The position numbers were made by a program, and so were the translations under genes. Of a stretch of DNA of 40,093 nt, positions 7,348 to 14,421 are shown piece by piece. The notes under the pieces were generated by a model. The model was not told where the DNA came from. It made no database searches and was given only the letters and a program-made list of their open reading frames with translations. How positions within the stretch are numbered: position 1 is the stretch's first letter; each line of letters opens with the position of its first letter. Source of the DNA: Chloroflexi bacterium CFX6 (lineage in GTDB: Bacteria > Chloroflexota > Anaerolineae > Anaerolineales > Villigracilaceae); contig SZPG01000021.1 of assembly GCA_030263595.1 (NCBI GenBank), forward strand, positions 1-40,093, in the 5' to 3' direction.

Positions 7348-7376
7348 TTGACTTAAGTCAAGAAGTTGTGCATAAT
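7348..7376 (+). promoter_or_regulatory. Promoter of the Crp/Fnr pair with an FNR-like palindrome over the -35 box
   Basis: TTGACTTAAGTCAA (7348-7361) is a perfect 14-bp palindrome of the TTGA-N6-TCAA class. Its left half is also a good -35 (TTGACT), with a 17-nt spacer to CATAAT (7371-7376) as -10. A transcription start near 7383 would leave a 21-nt leader containing AAAGGA. A protein bound here would block the -35, so negative autoregulation is the simplest reading. Confidence 0.65.
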
Positions 7377-7403
7377 GACCCAAACTCGAAAGGACGAAAT
7401 GCC

Positions 7404-8075
7404 ATGCGCGATCTACTGCAATTACTGGAGACCGCCGAGGTGTTGGGAAAGTTTACGGATTCTCAAAAACAGCGGTTGTCATCGTTGGCGCTGCGACGCG
7501 TTTTGGAACGAGGCGAAGCAGTCTTTTGGCAGGGCGATCATTGGGAGAACGTTATTTTGGTCGCGTCGGGCAAACTGCAATCTGTGATCCATTCGACGGA
7601 GGGTAAAAGTTATGTCGTCTCCCCCTGGGAGGCAGGGGAGGAATTTTGGGGGCACACGCTCTTTGATGGCGAGCCGATGCCCTCCACGCTGGAGGCGGTC
7701 CAGGAAAGCGTCGTTTATCAATGGGAGGGGGAGGCTGTCTTGAATATTCTGTTCGAGAATCCCGATGCCGTACGCGCCCTGTTGCGCCGGAAGATAAAAC
7801 TGATCCGCAAGCGGCGCGAAACGATCTACGGCCTTGCCTTTCAGCCCGTGACGGGACGCCTGGCGAAGTTACTGCTGGAACAGGTTCCCGTTTCGGAAAA
7901 CTTCGCGCAGCGCGACCTGACGCTCGATCAGATCGCGTCCATGGTGGCAACCTCGCCGGAGGTCGTCTGCCGCACCCTCTATCAATTTCAACGGGATGGT
8001 CTGCTCCAGGTGACGCGCGCCAGCATCACCCTGCACGACCGCGCCGCGCTGGAACGATTGGTCGGCGTGGAGTAA
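7404..8075 (+). CDS. Crp/Fnr family transcriptional regulator 1
   Basis: A 223-residue regulator: N-terminal cyclic-nucleotide-binding-type beta barrel (about 15-120), long dimer helix, and C-terminal winged helix (about 165-220). The helix-turn-helix is LTLDQIASMVATSPEVVCRTLYQF. There is only one cysteine, in the recognition helix, so it cannot hold an FNR-type Fe-S cluster. An effector such as heme, gas ligand or nucleotide is possible. The recognition helix has P-E-V-V-C-R, nearer to the FNR pattern (E-x-x-S-R) than to CRP (R-E-x-x-x-R), which fits the TTGA-N6-TCAA site in its own promoter. The start at 7404 is supported by AAAGGA 9 nt upstream; reading further upstream would run antisense through copy C. 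It shares GLAFQPV.GRLA..LLE with regulator 2. Confidence 0.9.
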   Translation: MRDLLQLLETAEVLGKFTDSQKQRLSSLALRRVLERGEAVFWQGDHWENVILVASGKLQSVIHSTEGKSYVVSPWEAGEEFWGHTLFDGEPMPSTLEAVQESVVYQWEGEAVLNILFENPDAVRALLRRKIKLIRKRRETIYGLAFQPVTGRLAKLLLEQVPVSENFAQRDLTLDQIASMVATSPEVVCRTLYQFQRDGLLQVTRASITLHDRAALERLVGVE

Positions 8076-8123
8076 AATCCCCTTTGTGAAAACGGAAACC
8101 CCAATAGGAGGAAAGAAGCGCCC

Positions 8124-8798
8124 ATGAACCTTTCCGCTTTTCTCGCGCAAAATCCCGTCTTCGCCGCTTTCTCCGCCCCCGATCTGCAGGAGGCGGCGCG
8201 GCTGGCTGCCACCCGTTCCTACCTGAAGGGCGAAAAGATCGTCTTTTACGGAGACGTGTGGTCCTATCTCTTTTTGGTGAAAAACGGGGAGGTCGAGGCG
8301 ATGAAGGAATCCGGCGAAGGGCGCGTCCTGCGCGTGGGCTCCTTCGGCGCGGGCGATCTGTTTTGGGGACTGGCGTTCTTCCACGAGGACGCCGCCATGC
8401 CCGTCACGCTCAACGCCCGCGAAGACAGCCGGATCTGCCTTTGGACGCGGCGCGACTTGCTCCCCCTTCTCTTTCGCAATGGAAAAGCCTCCTGGGAACT
8501 CAGCCGCCTGATGGCGGAACGCATGCAGCGCGCAAGCGAGATCATGGAGGGACTGGCGTTCCAACCGGTGGCGGGCAGGCTGGCGCGGTTCCTGCTCGAA
8601 AACTTCGAGACGGCGGGCGACGCCGCCATCTCCCGCCACCTCACGCTCGACGAAATGGCGGCGCACATCGGCACCACCCGCGAGATGGTCTGCCGCGCCC
8701 TCTATGGGTTTTCGGACAAGAAATTGATCGAAGTCACCCGCACCGAATTCGTGCTGACGGATCGCGAAGGGCTGGCAAGACTGGTCGAGCGCGGCTAA
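8124..8798 (+). CDS. Crp/Fnr family transcriptional regulator 2
   Basis: A 224-residue paralogue of the preceding regulator, 48 nt downstream in the same unit, with a strong AGGAGG Shine-Dalgarno. The effector domain spans about 10-120. The dimer helix contains GLAFQPVAGRLARFLLE. The helix-turn-helix is LTLDEMAAHIGTTREMVCRALYGF. The recognition helix reads R-E-M-V-C-R, matching the CRP arrangement (Arg, Glu, two residues, one residue, Arg) that contacts TGTGA half-sites. The only two cysteines are not in an FNR-like cluster. The last codons overlap the converging lysA stop by 4 bp. Tandem Crp/Fnr pairs with different recognition helices suggest two signals controlling the divergent membrane cluster; this is inference. 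Confidence 0.9.
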   Translation: MNLSAFLAQNPVFAAFSAPDLQEAARLAATRSYLKGEKIVFYGDVWSYLFLVKNGEVEAMKESGEGRVLRVGSFGAGDLFWGLAFFHEDAAMPVTLNAREDSRICLWTRRDLLPLLFRNGKASWELSRLMAERMQRASEIMEGLAFQPVAGRLARFLLENFETAGDAAISRHLTLDEMAAHIGTTREMVCRALYGFSDKKLIEVTRTEFVLTDREGLARLVERG

Positions 8799-10108
8799 CC
8801 CAGCGGAAGGTCGCGGCGCAACAAATCCTCCACCGTCTCCCTGCGCTGGATCAACCTCGCATTTTCCTCCTCCAGCCAGAGCGCCGCCGGTCTGCGCGCG
8901 CCGTTGTAATTGGACGACATGCTCAATTGATATGCGCCGCTCATCGGCACAGCGATCAAATCCCCTTCCTTGATTTTGGGCATGGGCAAATCTTCGATGA
9001 GAACGTCCCCCGACTCGCAATACGGTCCCGCGACGGAGACGATTTCGCTTCGTTCTTCGCCGACGCCTGATACCGGCAAACAGGAATATCGCGCCCCGTA
9101 CAGCGCGTGACGCGGATTGTCCGCCATCCCGCCGTCCGTCAAGATCCAGGTTTTATCGCCGCGTCTCTTCACCGCGCCGACGCGATAGACTGCCACCCCT
9201 GCGCGTGCGATAAGGCTTCGCCCCGGCTCCAAATGCAAATGGGGGAGGTCAAGTCTGCGTGAATTACATCCCTCGATCACCGCTTCGGCGATTCCGCGCA
9301 CGTAACTTTCGATGGACGGATGCGGCAATTCATCCTCATGATACGCCGCGCCCCACCCGCCACCGGGGGAGAAATGCCATTCGCCTTTGAACCCGATTTC
9401 CTTCGCGAGATCGAGCGCCATGTCAATCGCGGGGATTAGCGGTTCCGGGTCGCGAAAGTTGGAGCCCTGGTGGAAGTGGATTCCATTGATCGGAAGATTT
9501 GCCGATTTGCTTATTTGCGCCGCTTGCAGTATTTCCTCGCGCGTCATTCCAAATTTGCTGTCGTGTTGACCGGTCTGCGTGTGGGTGTGATGGGTTGTCA
9601 CGGCAACGCCGGGCAATAAGCGCAACCAGATTTGGAACGCGGAAGCAATCTTTCGCAAGTTCGATGGCAAGCCGTCGGATCCCAAATTCCTGAGTTCCCT
9701 CAAGTTATCTACAACGATCGTCCCCGCGTGTCGAAGCGCGGCTTGCAAATCTGCGAGCGATTTGTTCACCCCATGAACCAGAATGTTCCCGCGCGGCGCG
9801 CCGCCCGCGACCGCAATGGCGATCTCGCCTTCGCCGGTGCAATCCACCATCAAATCGCGGGTTTGCGTCCATTGGACGATGGCTTTACACAGGAAGGCTT
9901 TCCCGGCGTAGGTGATGCGGGAGGGAGCGGGGTAATGCGCGGATAACGCGTCCGTGTAGGTTTGGGTGGAAAGGTCGAGGGTGGCGCGGTCGTATATGTA
10001 TAACGGAGTCAGGTACCGGTCCGCGAGAGAGGCGAGGGAGTGACCGGCGATGGTCAGGGAATCGTTTTCGATTGTCGTCGTGATGGGGAAAAGATCGAGG
10101 CGATCCAT
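8795..10108 (-). CDS. lysA: Diaminopimelate decarboxylase
   Basis: A 437-residue PLP enzyme of fold type III (alanine-racemase-like barrel plus beta domain) that decarboxylates meso-diaminopimelate to L-lysine. The PLP lysine lies in YAGKAF (Lys70). Other family motifs are IHFHQGSNF, SPGGGWG (phosphate loop), EPGRSLIARAG, CESGD (the Cys-Glu pair from the partner subunit) and SGAYQLSM. Length is normal. LysA is preferred over arginine or ornithine decarboxylases because of CESGD and the EPGR context, though carboxynorspermidine decarboxylase-like relatives share parts. It lies 27 nt behind the FtsB-like gene and is probably co-transcribed. Its stop overlaps regulator 2 by 4 bp. Confidence 0.92.
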   Translation of the reverse strand: MDRLDLFPITTTIENDSLTIAGHSLASLADRYLTPLYIYDRATLDLSTQTYTDALSAHYPAPSRITYAGKAFLCKAIVQWTQTRDLMVDCTGEGEIAIAVAGGAPRGNILVHGVNKSLADLQAALRHAGTIVVDNLRELRNLGSDGLPSNLRKIASAFQIWLRLLPGVAVTTHHTHTQTGQHDSKFGMTREEILQAAQISKSANLPINGIHFHQGSNFRDPEPLIPAIDMALDLAKEIGFKGEWHFSPGGGWGAAYHEDELPHPSIESYVRGIAEAVIEGCNSRRLDLPHLHLEPGRSLIARAGVAVYRVGAVKRRGDKTWILTDGGMADNPRHALYGARYSCLPVSGVGEERSEIVSVAGPYCESGDVLIEDLPMPKIKEGDLIAVPMSGAYQLSMSSNYNGARRPAALWLEEENARLIQRRETVEDLLRRDLPLG

Positions 10109-10135
10109 AACCGGTATCGCAAAATCAATTTTGCG

Positions 10136-10513
10136 TTACTCTCCAAAGAACAGTTCCCACCACGCCTCCCAGTTCTGCATGGGCGTGGGTGTGGGAACCG
10201 GCGTGCTGGACACGATCGGAGGATCGCCCGGCGCGCTGACCGGGACAACCGGCAGGTCGCCTTCCCGGACGTAATGCCCGTCGGTGCGCGCCCATTCCTC
10301 GATGGCGGCGGTCGAGTTTGCGTACGCGACCGCGGTCTGCAATGCAGCCTGGGTCTGCGCGGCTTGCGTCGCCTGCGTGCGGATGACCCCGACCTGTTCG
10401 TTCAGCAGGCTGAGGTCTTCGAGTCGGCGGTTGAACTCGAGGATGACGAACGCAAGGACGATGATCCCGATAACGACCAGGACGCGCCGCGCGTTGACGG
10501 GGAAGTCTGGCAT
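10136..10513 (-). CDS. Septum formation initiator (FtsB/DivIC-like) protein
   Basis: A 125-residue bitopic protein: short cytoplasmic N-terminus, one membrane helix (about 10-26, RVLVVIGIIVLAFVILEF), then a coiled coil (about 28-75, LEDLSLLNEQVGVIRTQATQAAQTQ) and a Pro-rich periplasmic tail ending WEAWWELFFGE. This architecture fits the FtsB/DivIC divisome component that bridges FtsL and FtsQ. The aromatic tail is common in distant Chloroflexota versions. It has no Shine-Dalgarno; a TAAGAT box lies 6 nt before the ATG. It is the first gene of a unit with lysA and is divergent from the epimerase gene. Confidence 0.75.
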   Translation of the reverse strand: MPDFPVNARRVLVVIGIIVLAFVILEFNRRLEDLSLLNEQVGVIRTQATQAAQTQAALQTAVAYANSTAAIEEWARTDGHYVREGDLPVVPVSAPGDPPIVSSTPVPTPTPMQNWEAWWELFFGE

Positions 10514-10519
10514 GGGTCT

Positions 10520-10525
10520 ATCTTA
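10520..10525 (-). promoter_or_regulatory. -10 box for a probable leaderless transcript (FtsB-like gene)
   Basis: TAAGAT on the minus strand ends 6 nt before the ATG at 10513, with no Shine-Dalgarno between, so transcription would start at or next to the start codon. Confidence 0.45.
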
Positions 10526-10553
10526 ATCGTTAACCCACTCTCTGGCAAGCGGC

Positions 10554-10559
10554 TATAAT
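10554..10559 (+). promoter_or_regulatory. -10 box (TATAAT) upstream of the epimerase gene
   Basis: A consensus TATAAT lies 54 nt before the ATG at 10613. The hairpin at 10564-10590 would fall in the 5' leader. No convincing -35 is seen. Confidence 0.45.
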
Positions 10560-10563
10560 CAGG

Positions 10564-10590
10564 CTTCGGAAGTCCTGCGGACCTCCGAAG
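10564..10590. repeat. Short hairpin repeat (CTTCGGAAGTCC type)
   Basis: The arms CTTCGGAAGTCC and GGACCTCCGAAG are complementary except for one base, around a TGC loop. It looks like a REP-like unit in the leader of the epimerase gene. Confidence 0.55.
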
Positions 10591-10612
10591 TCTCTGGTTG
10601 TTGGAGAAACCA

Positions 10613-11017
10613 ATGCCAAAAGTAAAACGGATCAACCACGTCGCGGTCGTGGTGGACGACATGGACAAGGCTCTTTCGTTCTGGCGCGACGCGCTCGGAA
10701 TGGAACTGCACGAACTGCGCGACGCGCCTGCCGAAAAATCGCAGGTGGCGTTCCTGCCGCTCCCCGGCTCGGAGGTGGAACTGGTCATGCCCACCACAAA
10801 CGACTCCGGCGTCGCCAAATATCTCGCCAAACGCGGACCGGGCATGCACCACATCTGCCTCGAAGTGGACGACATCGAAGGGATGATGGAACAGTTGAAA
10901 TCGAAGGGAGTGCGCCTCATCAACGAGGAGCCGCGCACCGCGTCGGACGGGAAGAAATACGCCTTCATCCATCCCGAAAGCACGTCGGGAGTGCTGGTGG
11001 AGTTGTATCAAATGTAA
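10613..11017 (+). CDS. mce: Methylmalonyl-CoA epimerase (VOC superfamily)
   Basis: A 134-residue vicinal-oxygen-chelate protein that likely interconverts (R)- and (S)-methylmalonyl-CoA in propionyl-CoA metabolism. Two beta-alpha-beta-beta-beta units are visible: INHVAVVVDDMDKALSFWRDALG with the first His ligand, then GPGMHHICLEVDDIEGMMEQLKSKGVRLI and the C-terminal VELYQ with the last Glu ligand. KSQVAFLPLPGSEVEL is typical of the epimerase subgroup. The start at 10613 is chosen over an in-frame upstream codon because GGAG lies 6-7 nt before it. No mutase or propionyl-CoA carboxylase genes are in the window. Other VOC enzymes of similar length are the main alternative. Confidence 0.82.
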   Translation: MPKVKRINHVAVVVDDMDKALSFWRDALGMELHELRDAPAEKSQVAFLPLPGSEVELVMPTTNDSGVAKYLAKRGPGMHHICLEVDDIEGMMEQLKSKGVRLINEEPRTASDGKKYAFIHPESTSGVLVELYQM

Positions 11018-11151
11018 CCCCCTCGCGTTGACGGCGTATCCGAAGGGCAGCGGAGGGTTGCAATGCGGCGACCTCGAATTCCCGAAATCGAAGCGCGGGC
11101 GTCTGTAACCTGTTGGTCTTGATAATCAAAGAACTTTTTCGGTTTCTGTGT

Positions 11152-11157
11152 TGTAAT
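11152..11157 (+). promoter_or_regulatory. -10 box for a probable leaderless tilS transcript
   Basis: TGTAAT ends 7 nt before the tilS ATG at 11165, and there is no Shine-Dalgarno in between. Confidence 0.4.
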
Positions 11158-11164
11158 TGACGCA

Positions 11165-12595
11165 ATGCTCGAAAACATCGCATCCATCCTCCGCGAACAA
11201 TGCGGCTTGACAAAAGACCGGCCCATCGTGGCGGGCGTTTCCGGTGGACCCGACAGCCTGTGCCTGTTGAGCGTCCTGCGCGAGAACGGATACCGCGTCA
11301 TTGTGGCGCACTTCAACCACAAACTGCGCCCCGACGCCGACGCCGACGCCAACGCCGTGGAACAAGCCGCCAGCCGTATGAACTTCGCCTCCGTGATCGA
11401 GAGCGGGGACGTGCGCGAATTCGCCGGCATGGAAAAACTCTCCATCGAGGAAGCCGCGCGCGCCATGCGTTATCGTTTCCTCACGGCGCAGGCGCGCCGC
11501 TTCAAGGCGCAGGCGGTGGCGGTCGGTCACACCGCGGACGACCAGGTGGAGACCGTATTGATGCACTTCATTCGCGGCGCGGGGCTGGCTGGTCTCAAGG
11601 GCATGAACTATCGCACGATCCTCCCCCTCTTCGACGAGAAGATTCCCATCGTCCGCCCCCTGCTCGATGCCTGGCGCGAGGAAACGATCGTGTATTGCGC
11701 GGCGCACGGGCTTCGTCCGCGGTACGACGTAAGCAACGACTCGCTCGACTTCTTCCGCAACCGGCTGCGAAACCTGCTGATCCCCACCCTCGAAACCTAC
11801 AACCCGCGCTTCCGCGAGGTTGTGTGGCGCACCTCACGCGCCCTTGCCGGGGATCACGAAGTCCTTTTGCAGGTGGTGGAGGACGCCTGGGAGAAATGCG
11901 TCGTCCAGCAGGGGAGGGATTTCGTCGCCTTCGACTCTTCCGCGCTGACCAGGCACCCGCTCGGACTCCAACGACACCTGATCCGCCGCGCCATCGAATT
12001 GATCCACCCCGACAATTTGGATCTCAACTTCGCGGCGCTCGAGCGCGCCGCCGCGTTCGTCAACGACCCGGGCAACCGTCCGCGCATGGACTTGAGCGGC
12101 GGCTTGCATCTCCTGCGCGAAGGATTGCTGATCTACGCGCTGGCTGACTCCTCCGACCTGCCCATCGAACGCTGGCCCCAAATGCCCGACGAGGGCAACA
12201 CCATCCCTTTGAAGCTTCCCAGTTCCGTCATGCTGGCTGGCGGGTGGAAACTGACCTGCGAACGCTGGAATATGGCGTCCCTGGCGGTGGAGCAAGCCCG
12301 GGCGAACGACGACCCGTATCAGGTCTGGCTGGACGCGAAGGATATCTCAGACGCGCTCGAACTGCGCGTCCGTCACGAAGGCGACCGATTCGAACCGTTG
12401 GGCATGGACGGTCACGAGATGAAACTGTCTGATTTCTTCATTAACGTCAAACTGCCGCAACGCGCGCGGGACAGATGGCCCCTGTTGTGCATGGGAAACA
12501 AGGTGGTGTGGGTGCCAGGCTATCGCCCCGCTCATTCCTTCCGCTTGACCGAGTCCACGCGGCAGGTATTGTATTTTTCGCTGACAAAGGGGTGA
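11165..12595 (+). CDS. tilS: tRNA(Ile)-lysidine synthase
   Basis: A 476-residue N-type ATP pyrophosphatase that attaches lysine to C34 of tRNA-Ile(CAU), converting it to an AUA-reading, isoleucine-accepting tRNA. The PP-loop SGGPDS is at residues 26-31. The family motifs VAHFNHKLRPDAD, SIEEAARAMRYRFL, AVGHTADDQVET (with the His-Thr-Ala-Asp-Asp-Gln catalytic stretch), RPLL and DFFRNRLRNLLIP follow in order. The C-terminal part (about 385-476) matches the TilS C-terminal domain, with RHEGDRFEPLGM and ARDRWPLLC. Length is full. It probably has its own promoter with a leaderless transcript. An interspersed repeat follows the stop. Confidence 0.95.
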   Translation: MLENIASILREQCGLTKDRPIVAGVSGGPDSLCLLSVLRENGYRVIVAHFNHKLRPDADADANAVEQAASRMNFASVIESGDVREFAGMEKLSIEEAARAMRYRFLTAQARRFKAQAVAVGHTADDQVETVLMHFIRGAGLAGLKGMNYRTILPLFDEKIPIVRPLLDAWREETIVYCAAHGLRPRYDVSNDSLDFFRNRLRNLLIPTLETYNPRFREVVWRTSRALAGDHEVLLQVVEDAWEKCVVQQGRDFVAFDSSALTRHPLGLQRHLIRRAIELIHPDNLDLNFAALERAAAFVNDPGNRPRMDLSGGLHLLREGLLIYALADSSDLPIERWPQMPDEGNTIPLKLPSSVMLAGGWKLTCERWNMASLAVEQARANDDPYQVWLDAKDISDALELRVRHEGDRFEPLGMDGHEMKLSDFFINVKLPQRARDRWPLLCMGNKVVWVPGYRPAHSFRLTESTRQVLYFSLTKG

Positions 12596-12598
12596 TTC

Positions 12599-12670
12599 AC
12601 CGCGAAGGCGCGAAGAACGCGAAGGTCTTTCTCTTTATTTATTGCCTGGCGTCCTTCGCGCCTTTGCGGT
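12599..12670. repeat. Interspersed hairpin repeat (ACCGCGAAGGCGCGAAG type)
   Basis: The arms at 12599-12615 and 12654-12670 match 16 of 17 bases as an inverted repeat around a T-rich loop. This sequence type (ACCGCGAAGGCGCGAAG...CTTCGCGCCTTTGCGGT) is a common non-coding repeat. It separates the converging tilS and recombinase-like genes and may terminate both. Confidence 0.7.
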
Positions 12671-12676
12671 AAAAAA

Positions 12677-13618
12677 TTAATCCTTACCCCCCGCCAATTG
12701 CTTCAACTTGATGAACAACTCCCGCCATTGGATTTTCGACACACCGAGTTTCTGGCGGATCTTGTCCGGTTCGATGCCGGCGCGATAATCGTTCAACGCG
12801 CACGTCCAGCGGCACATGTCGAAGGAGAGGTGTTTGGTCAGCCCGGCTTCGTTGCCGATATCTTCGAGCAGATATTCCAGCCTGCGCGGCGACCAGGGAA
12901 AGAGTTTTTCTTCGGGCTTGTCCACAGGACTGCTTCGCTTGTCCACGGGACTGCTTCGCTTGTATTGGGCGAGATACTCCTGACATGCGGGGAGCCAGTC
13001 CTCGGGCAGAGGCAGTTTTCTCTCTTTGTAACGATTCGCCGGGGTCGGATATTTGATGAAGACCTGCGGTCCGTCCGGCGCGTCCAGTTCGAGGTGTTCG
13101 AGTTTGATTCCCAGCGTCTCGCTCTTTTTGATGCCGGTGGTCAGCAGCAGGTAGACCAGCGCGTACGGGCGCGCGTCCGGTTTGGCGGCGCGGCGGTGAC
13201 GGTCCGCGGCGAGCAGGACTTCGTCGTATTCCTTCGGCGTCAACACGGTGGGAAGCGGACTGATGGCAGGGCGCTGCGCGACCTTATCGGCGGGGTCAAC
13301 GGTCAGCACGCCATATTGATGCAGCCAGCGAAACAGCGACTTGACCGAGGTGATGCGCCGCGCCAAAGTCTTGGGACTGCAAGGGACGTCGCGTTCCTTT
13401 TCCATCCATTCGAAGAAACGGTTGAGGTCTTTTGTGGTGATCTTGCCCAACGCAATGCCTTCGGGGAGGAACGAGGCAAGCAAACGCACGTCCGAAAGGA
13501 AGGCTTTGATCGTGTTCGGCGAGCGACCCTGATCCGCGAGGAACATCTCCCACGAATTGATCGCGGAGGCGAGGGAGGTATTTTGCGTCAGGTGGGAAGT
13601 GATCTTGTTTTCAGGCAT
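12677..13618 (-). CDS. Tyrosine-recombinase-like protein with degenerate active site
   Basis: A 313-residue protein with the XerC/XerD two-domain plan: SAM-like core-binding domain (about 10-105, SAINSWEMFLADQGRSPNTIKAFLSDVRLLASFL) and a catalytic-type domain (about 120-313). The catalytic residues are largely lost. The first Arg motif reads TGIKKSE (normally TGLRxSE). The HxLRH motif reads SFDMCRWT, so only its Arg remains. The next His motif (LGH) reads LGV. The nucleophile Tyr position, in WRELFIKL, is Phe. The frame is intact, so it may be a DNA-binding derivative rather than a pseudogene. A 21-bp tandem repeat adds an RSSPVDK duplication. AGGAG lies 5 nt before the ATG. The 5' end is duplicated at 14483-14664. 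Confidence 0.85.
   Translation of the reverse strand: MPENKITSHLTQNTSLASAINSWEMFLADQGRSPNTIKAFLSDVRLLASFLPEGIALGKITTKDLNRFFEWMEKERDVPCSPKTLARRITSVKSLFRWLHQYGVLTVDPADKVAQRPAISPLPTVLTPKEYDEVLLAADRHRRAAKPDARPYALVYLLLTTGIKKSETLGIKLEHLELDAPDGPQVFIKYPTPANRYKERKLPLPEDWLPACQEYLAQYKRSSPVDKRSSPVDKPEEKLFPWSPRRLEYLLEDIGNEAGLTKHLSFDMCRWTCALNDYRAGIEPDKIRQKLGVSKIQWRELFIKLKQLAGGKD
12917..12958. repeat. 21-bp tandem repeat inside the recombinase-like gene
   Basis: Two adjacent 21-bp units, CTTGTCCACAGGACTGCTTCG and a copy differing at one base, keep the reading frame and encode a repeated RSSPVDK peptide in a surface-like insertion. Confidence 0.8.
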
Positions 13619-13677
13619 GACATCTCCTGTTCTTTTGTCATGCGTATAGTTTAGCGGGAAAGGGGAGGGATGTCAAC
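13500..13677. repeat. Direct repeat, copy 1 (5' end of the recombinase-like gene and its upstream region)
   Basis: About 178 bp nearly identical to 14483-14664. It covers the first about 40 codons and about 60 bp upstream. The copies differ by scattered substitutions and a net 4-nt indel at the start codon region, which changes which start frame is usable. Confidence 0.85.
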
Positions 13678-13777
13678 ACCATTTCAGGTAAACCACCGCT
13701 ATCCTTGATTGGAACTTCACGCTTTCACCATGGTTGATCCGGCTTTGTGACAGTAAGCATCAATGATGAAGCCTGCG

Positions 13778-14113
13778 CTATTCGGTCAACAATTCTTCTA
13801 TCTCACGCAATATTTGAGAAAGAGTTGGTTCTTGTGCGGCAGACAATACATCGCGGGTACCGCTGTGTTTGTGATGCGGATGCGTGCTGATCTCCGGATG
13901 GTGAGGTGCATTGTTGTAGCGGAACACACGTTTGCCACCCTGCATGAACGTATACGCGTAATGCACTTTGATCGGATACCCCAACTCGGTGCTGACCACT
14001 TCGTAAATATCGAGATAACTTTCCTCCCAAAACAAAACCCGACATCGAACGAGTCCATTGTAATCATCCGATGCCAGGCAGGTGACTTCACCCTGGATTT
14101 CCGCACCTTTCAC
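13778..14113 (-). CDS. TumE-like (DUF6516) toxin candidate
   Basis: A 111-residue protein with the pattern of the DUF6516/TumE family: an N-terminal beta region (CRVLFWEESYLDIYEVV), a central YAYTFMQGGKRVFRYNNAPHH, and the C-terminal PHHKH motif (HPEISTHPHHKH) followed by a helix TLSQILREIEELL. Members are paired with a small antitoxin, as here. It begins with GTG and lacks a clear Shine-Dalgarno; the frame stays open further upstream, so the N-terminus is uncertain. It lies 43 nt behind the antitoxin-like gene and between two copies of a 180-bp direct repeat. The toxin mechanism is not evident from the sequence. Confidence 0.7.
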   Translation of the reverse strand: MKGAEIQGEVTCLASDDYNGLVRCRVLFWEESYLDIYEVVSTELGYPIKVHYAYTFMQGGKRVFRYNNAPHHPEISTHPHHKHSGTRDVLSAAQEPTLSQILREIEELLTE

Positions 14114-14156
14114 GCGGCGTAGACGCGCTCGATCCCCGAAAAATAATCCCCAACCT

Positions 14157-14387
14157 TCATCCAGCCAGAGCCGCGTCTTCTCGCATGAATTTGCGAATCG
14201 GCAGGGACGTGAGATAGAGATGATAAATCCCAGCCCACATCATGAACTCGTCATCGTCGCCGAGTTTGCCGTCTGAGTAACGGCGGAAAAATTCAATCGT
14301 GGAGTAGCCAAACTTGCGCTCATATTTTTCCAACATGCGCGTCAGTTCGTCGAAATCCACTTTGCGGGGTTTGAGGGATTTGGTCAT
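14157..14387 (-). CDS. Small antitoxin-like protein paired with the TumE-like gene
   Basis: A 76-residue, charged, probably all-helical protein (FDELTRMLEKYERKFGYSTIEFFRRYSDGKLGDDDEFMMWAGIYHLYLTSL). The segment FGYSTIEFxRRY..GxxGDDxEFxxWAGIY is characteristic of the small genes found directly upstream of DUF6516 genes, so it is called the antitoxin of the pair. No recognisable DNA-binding fold is obvious. A TATACT box lies about 22 nt before the ATG. It is transcribed ahead of the toxin candidate, as in most type II modules. Confidence 0.65.
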   Translation of the reverse strand: MTKSLKPRKVDFDELTRMLEKYERKFGYSTIEFFRRYSDGKLGDDDEFMMWAGIYHLYLTSLPIRKFMREDAALAG

Positions 14388-14421
14388 ATTTGGTTCTTCG
14401 ATAAAAAGTATAACACGGGGA

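Noticed and set aside
6585..7403. In-frame upstream extension of Crp/Fnr regulator 1 by about 270 codons
   Set aside because: It would run antisense through copy C and across the promoter. The start at 7404 has a Shine-Dalgarno, promoter and homology support.
10559..11011. A minus-strand frame of 150 codons opposite the epimerase gene
   Set aside because: The plus strand encodes a clear VOC protein with a Shine-Dalgarno and promoter box; the antisense peptide has no family pattern.
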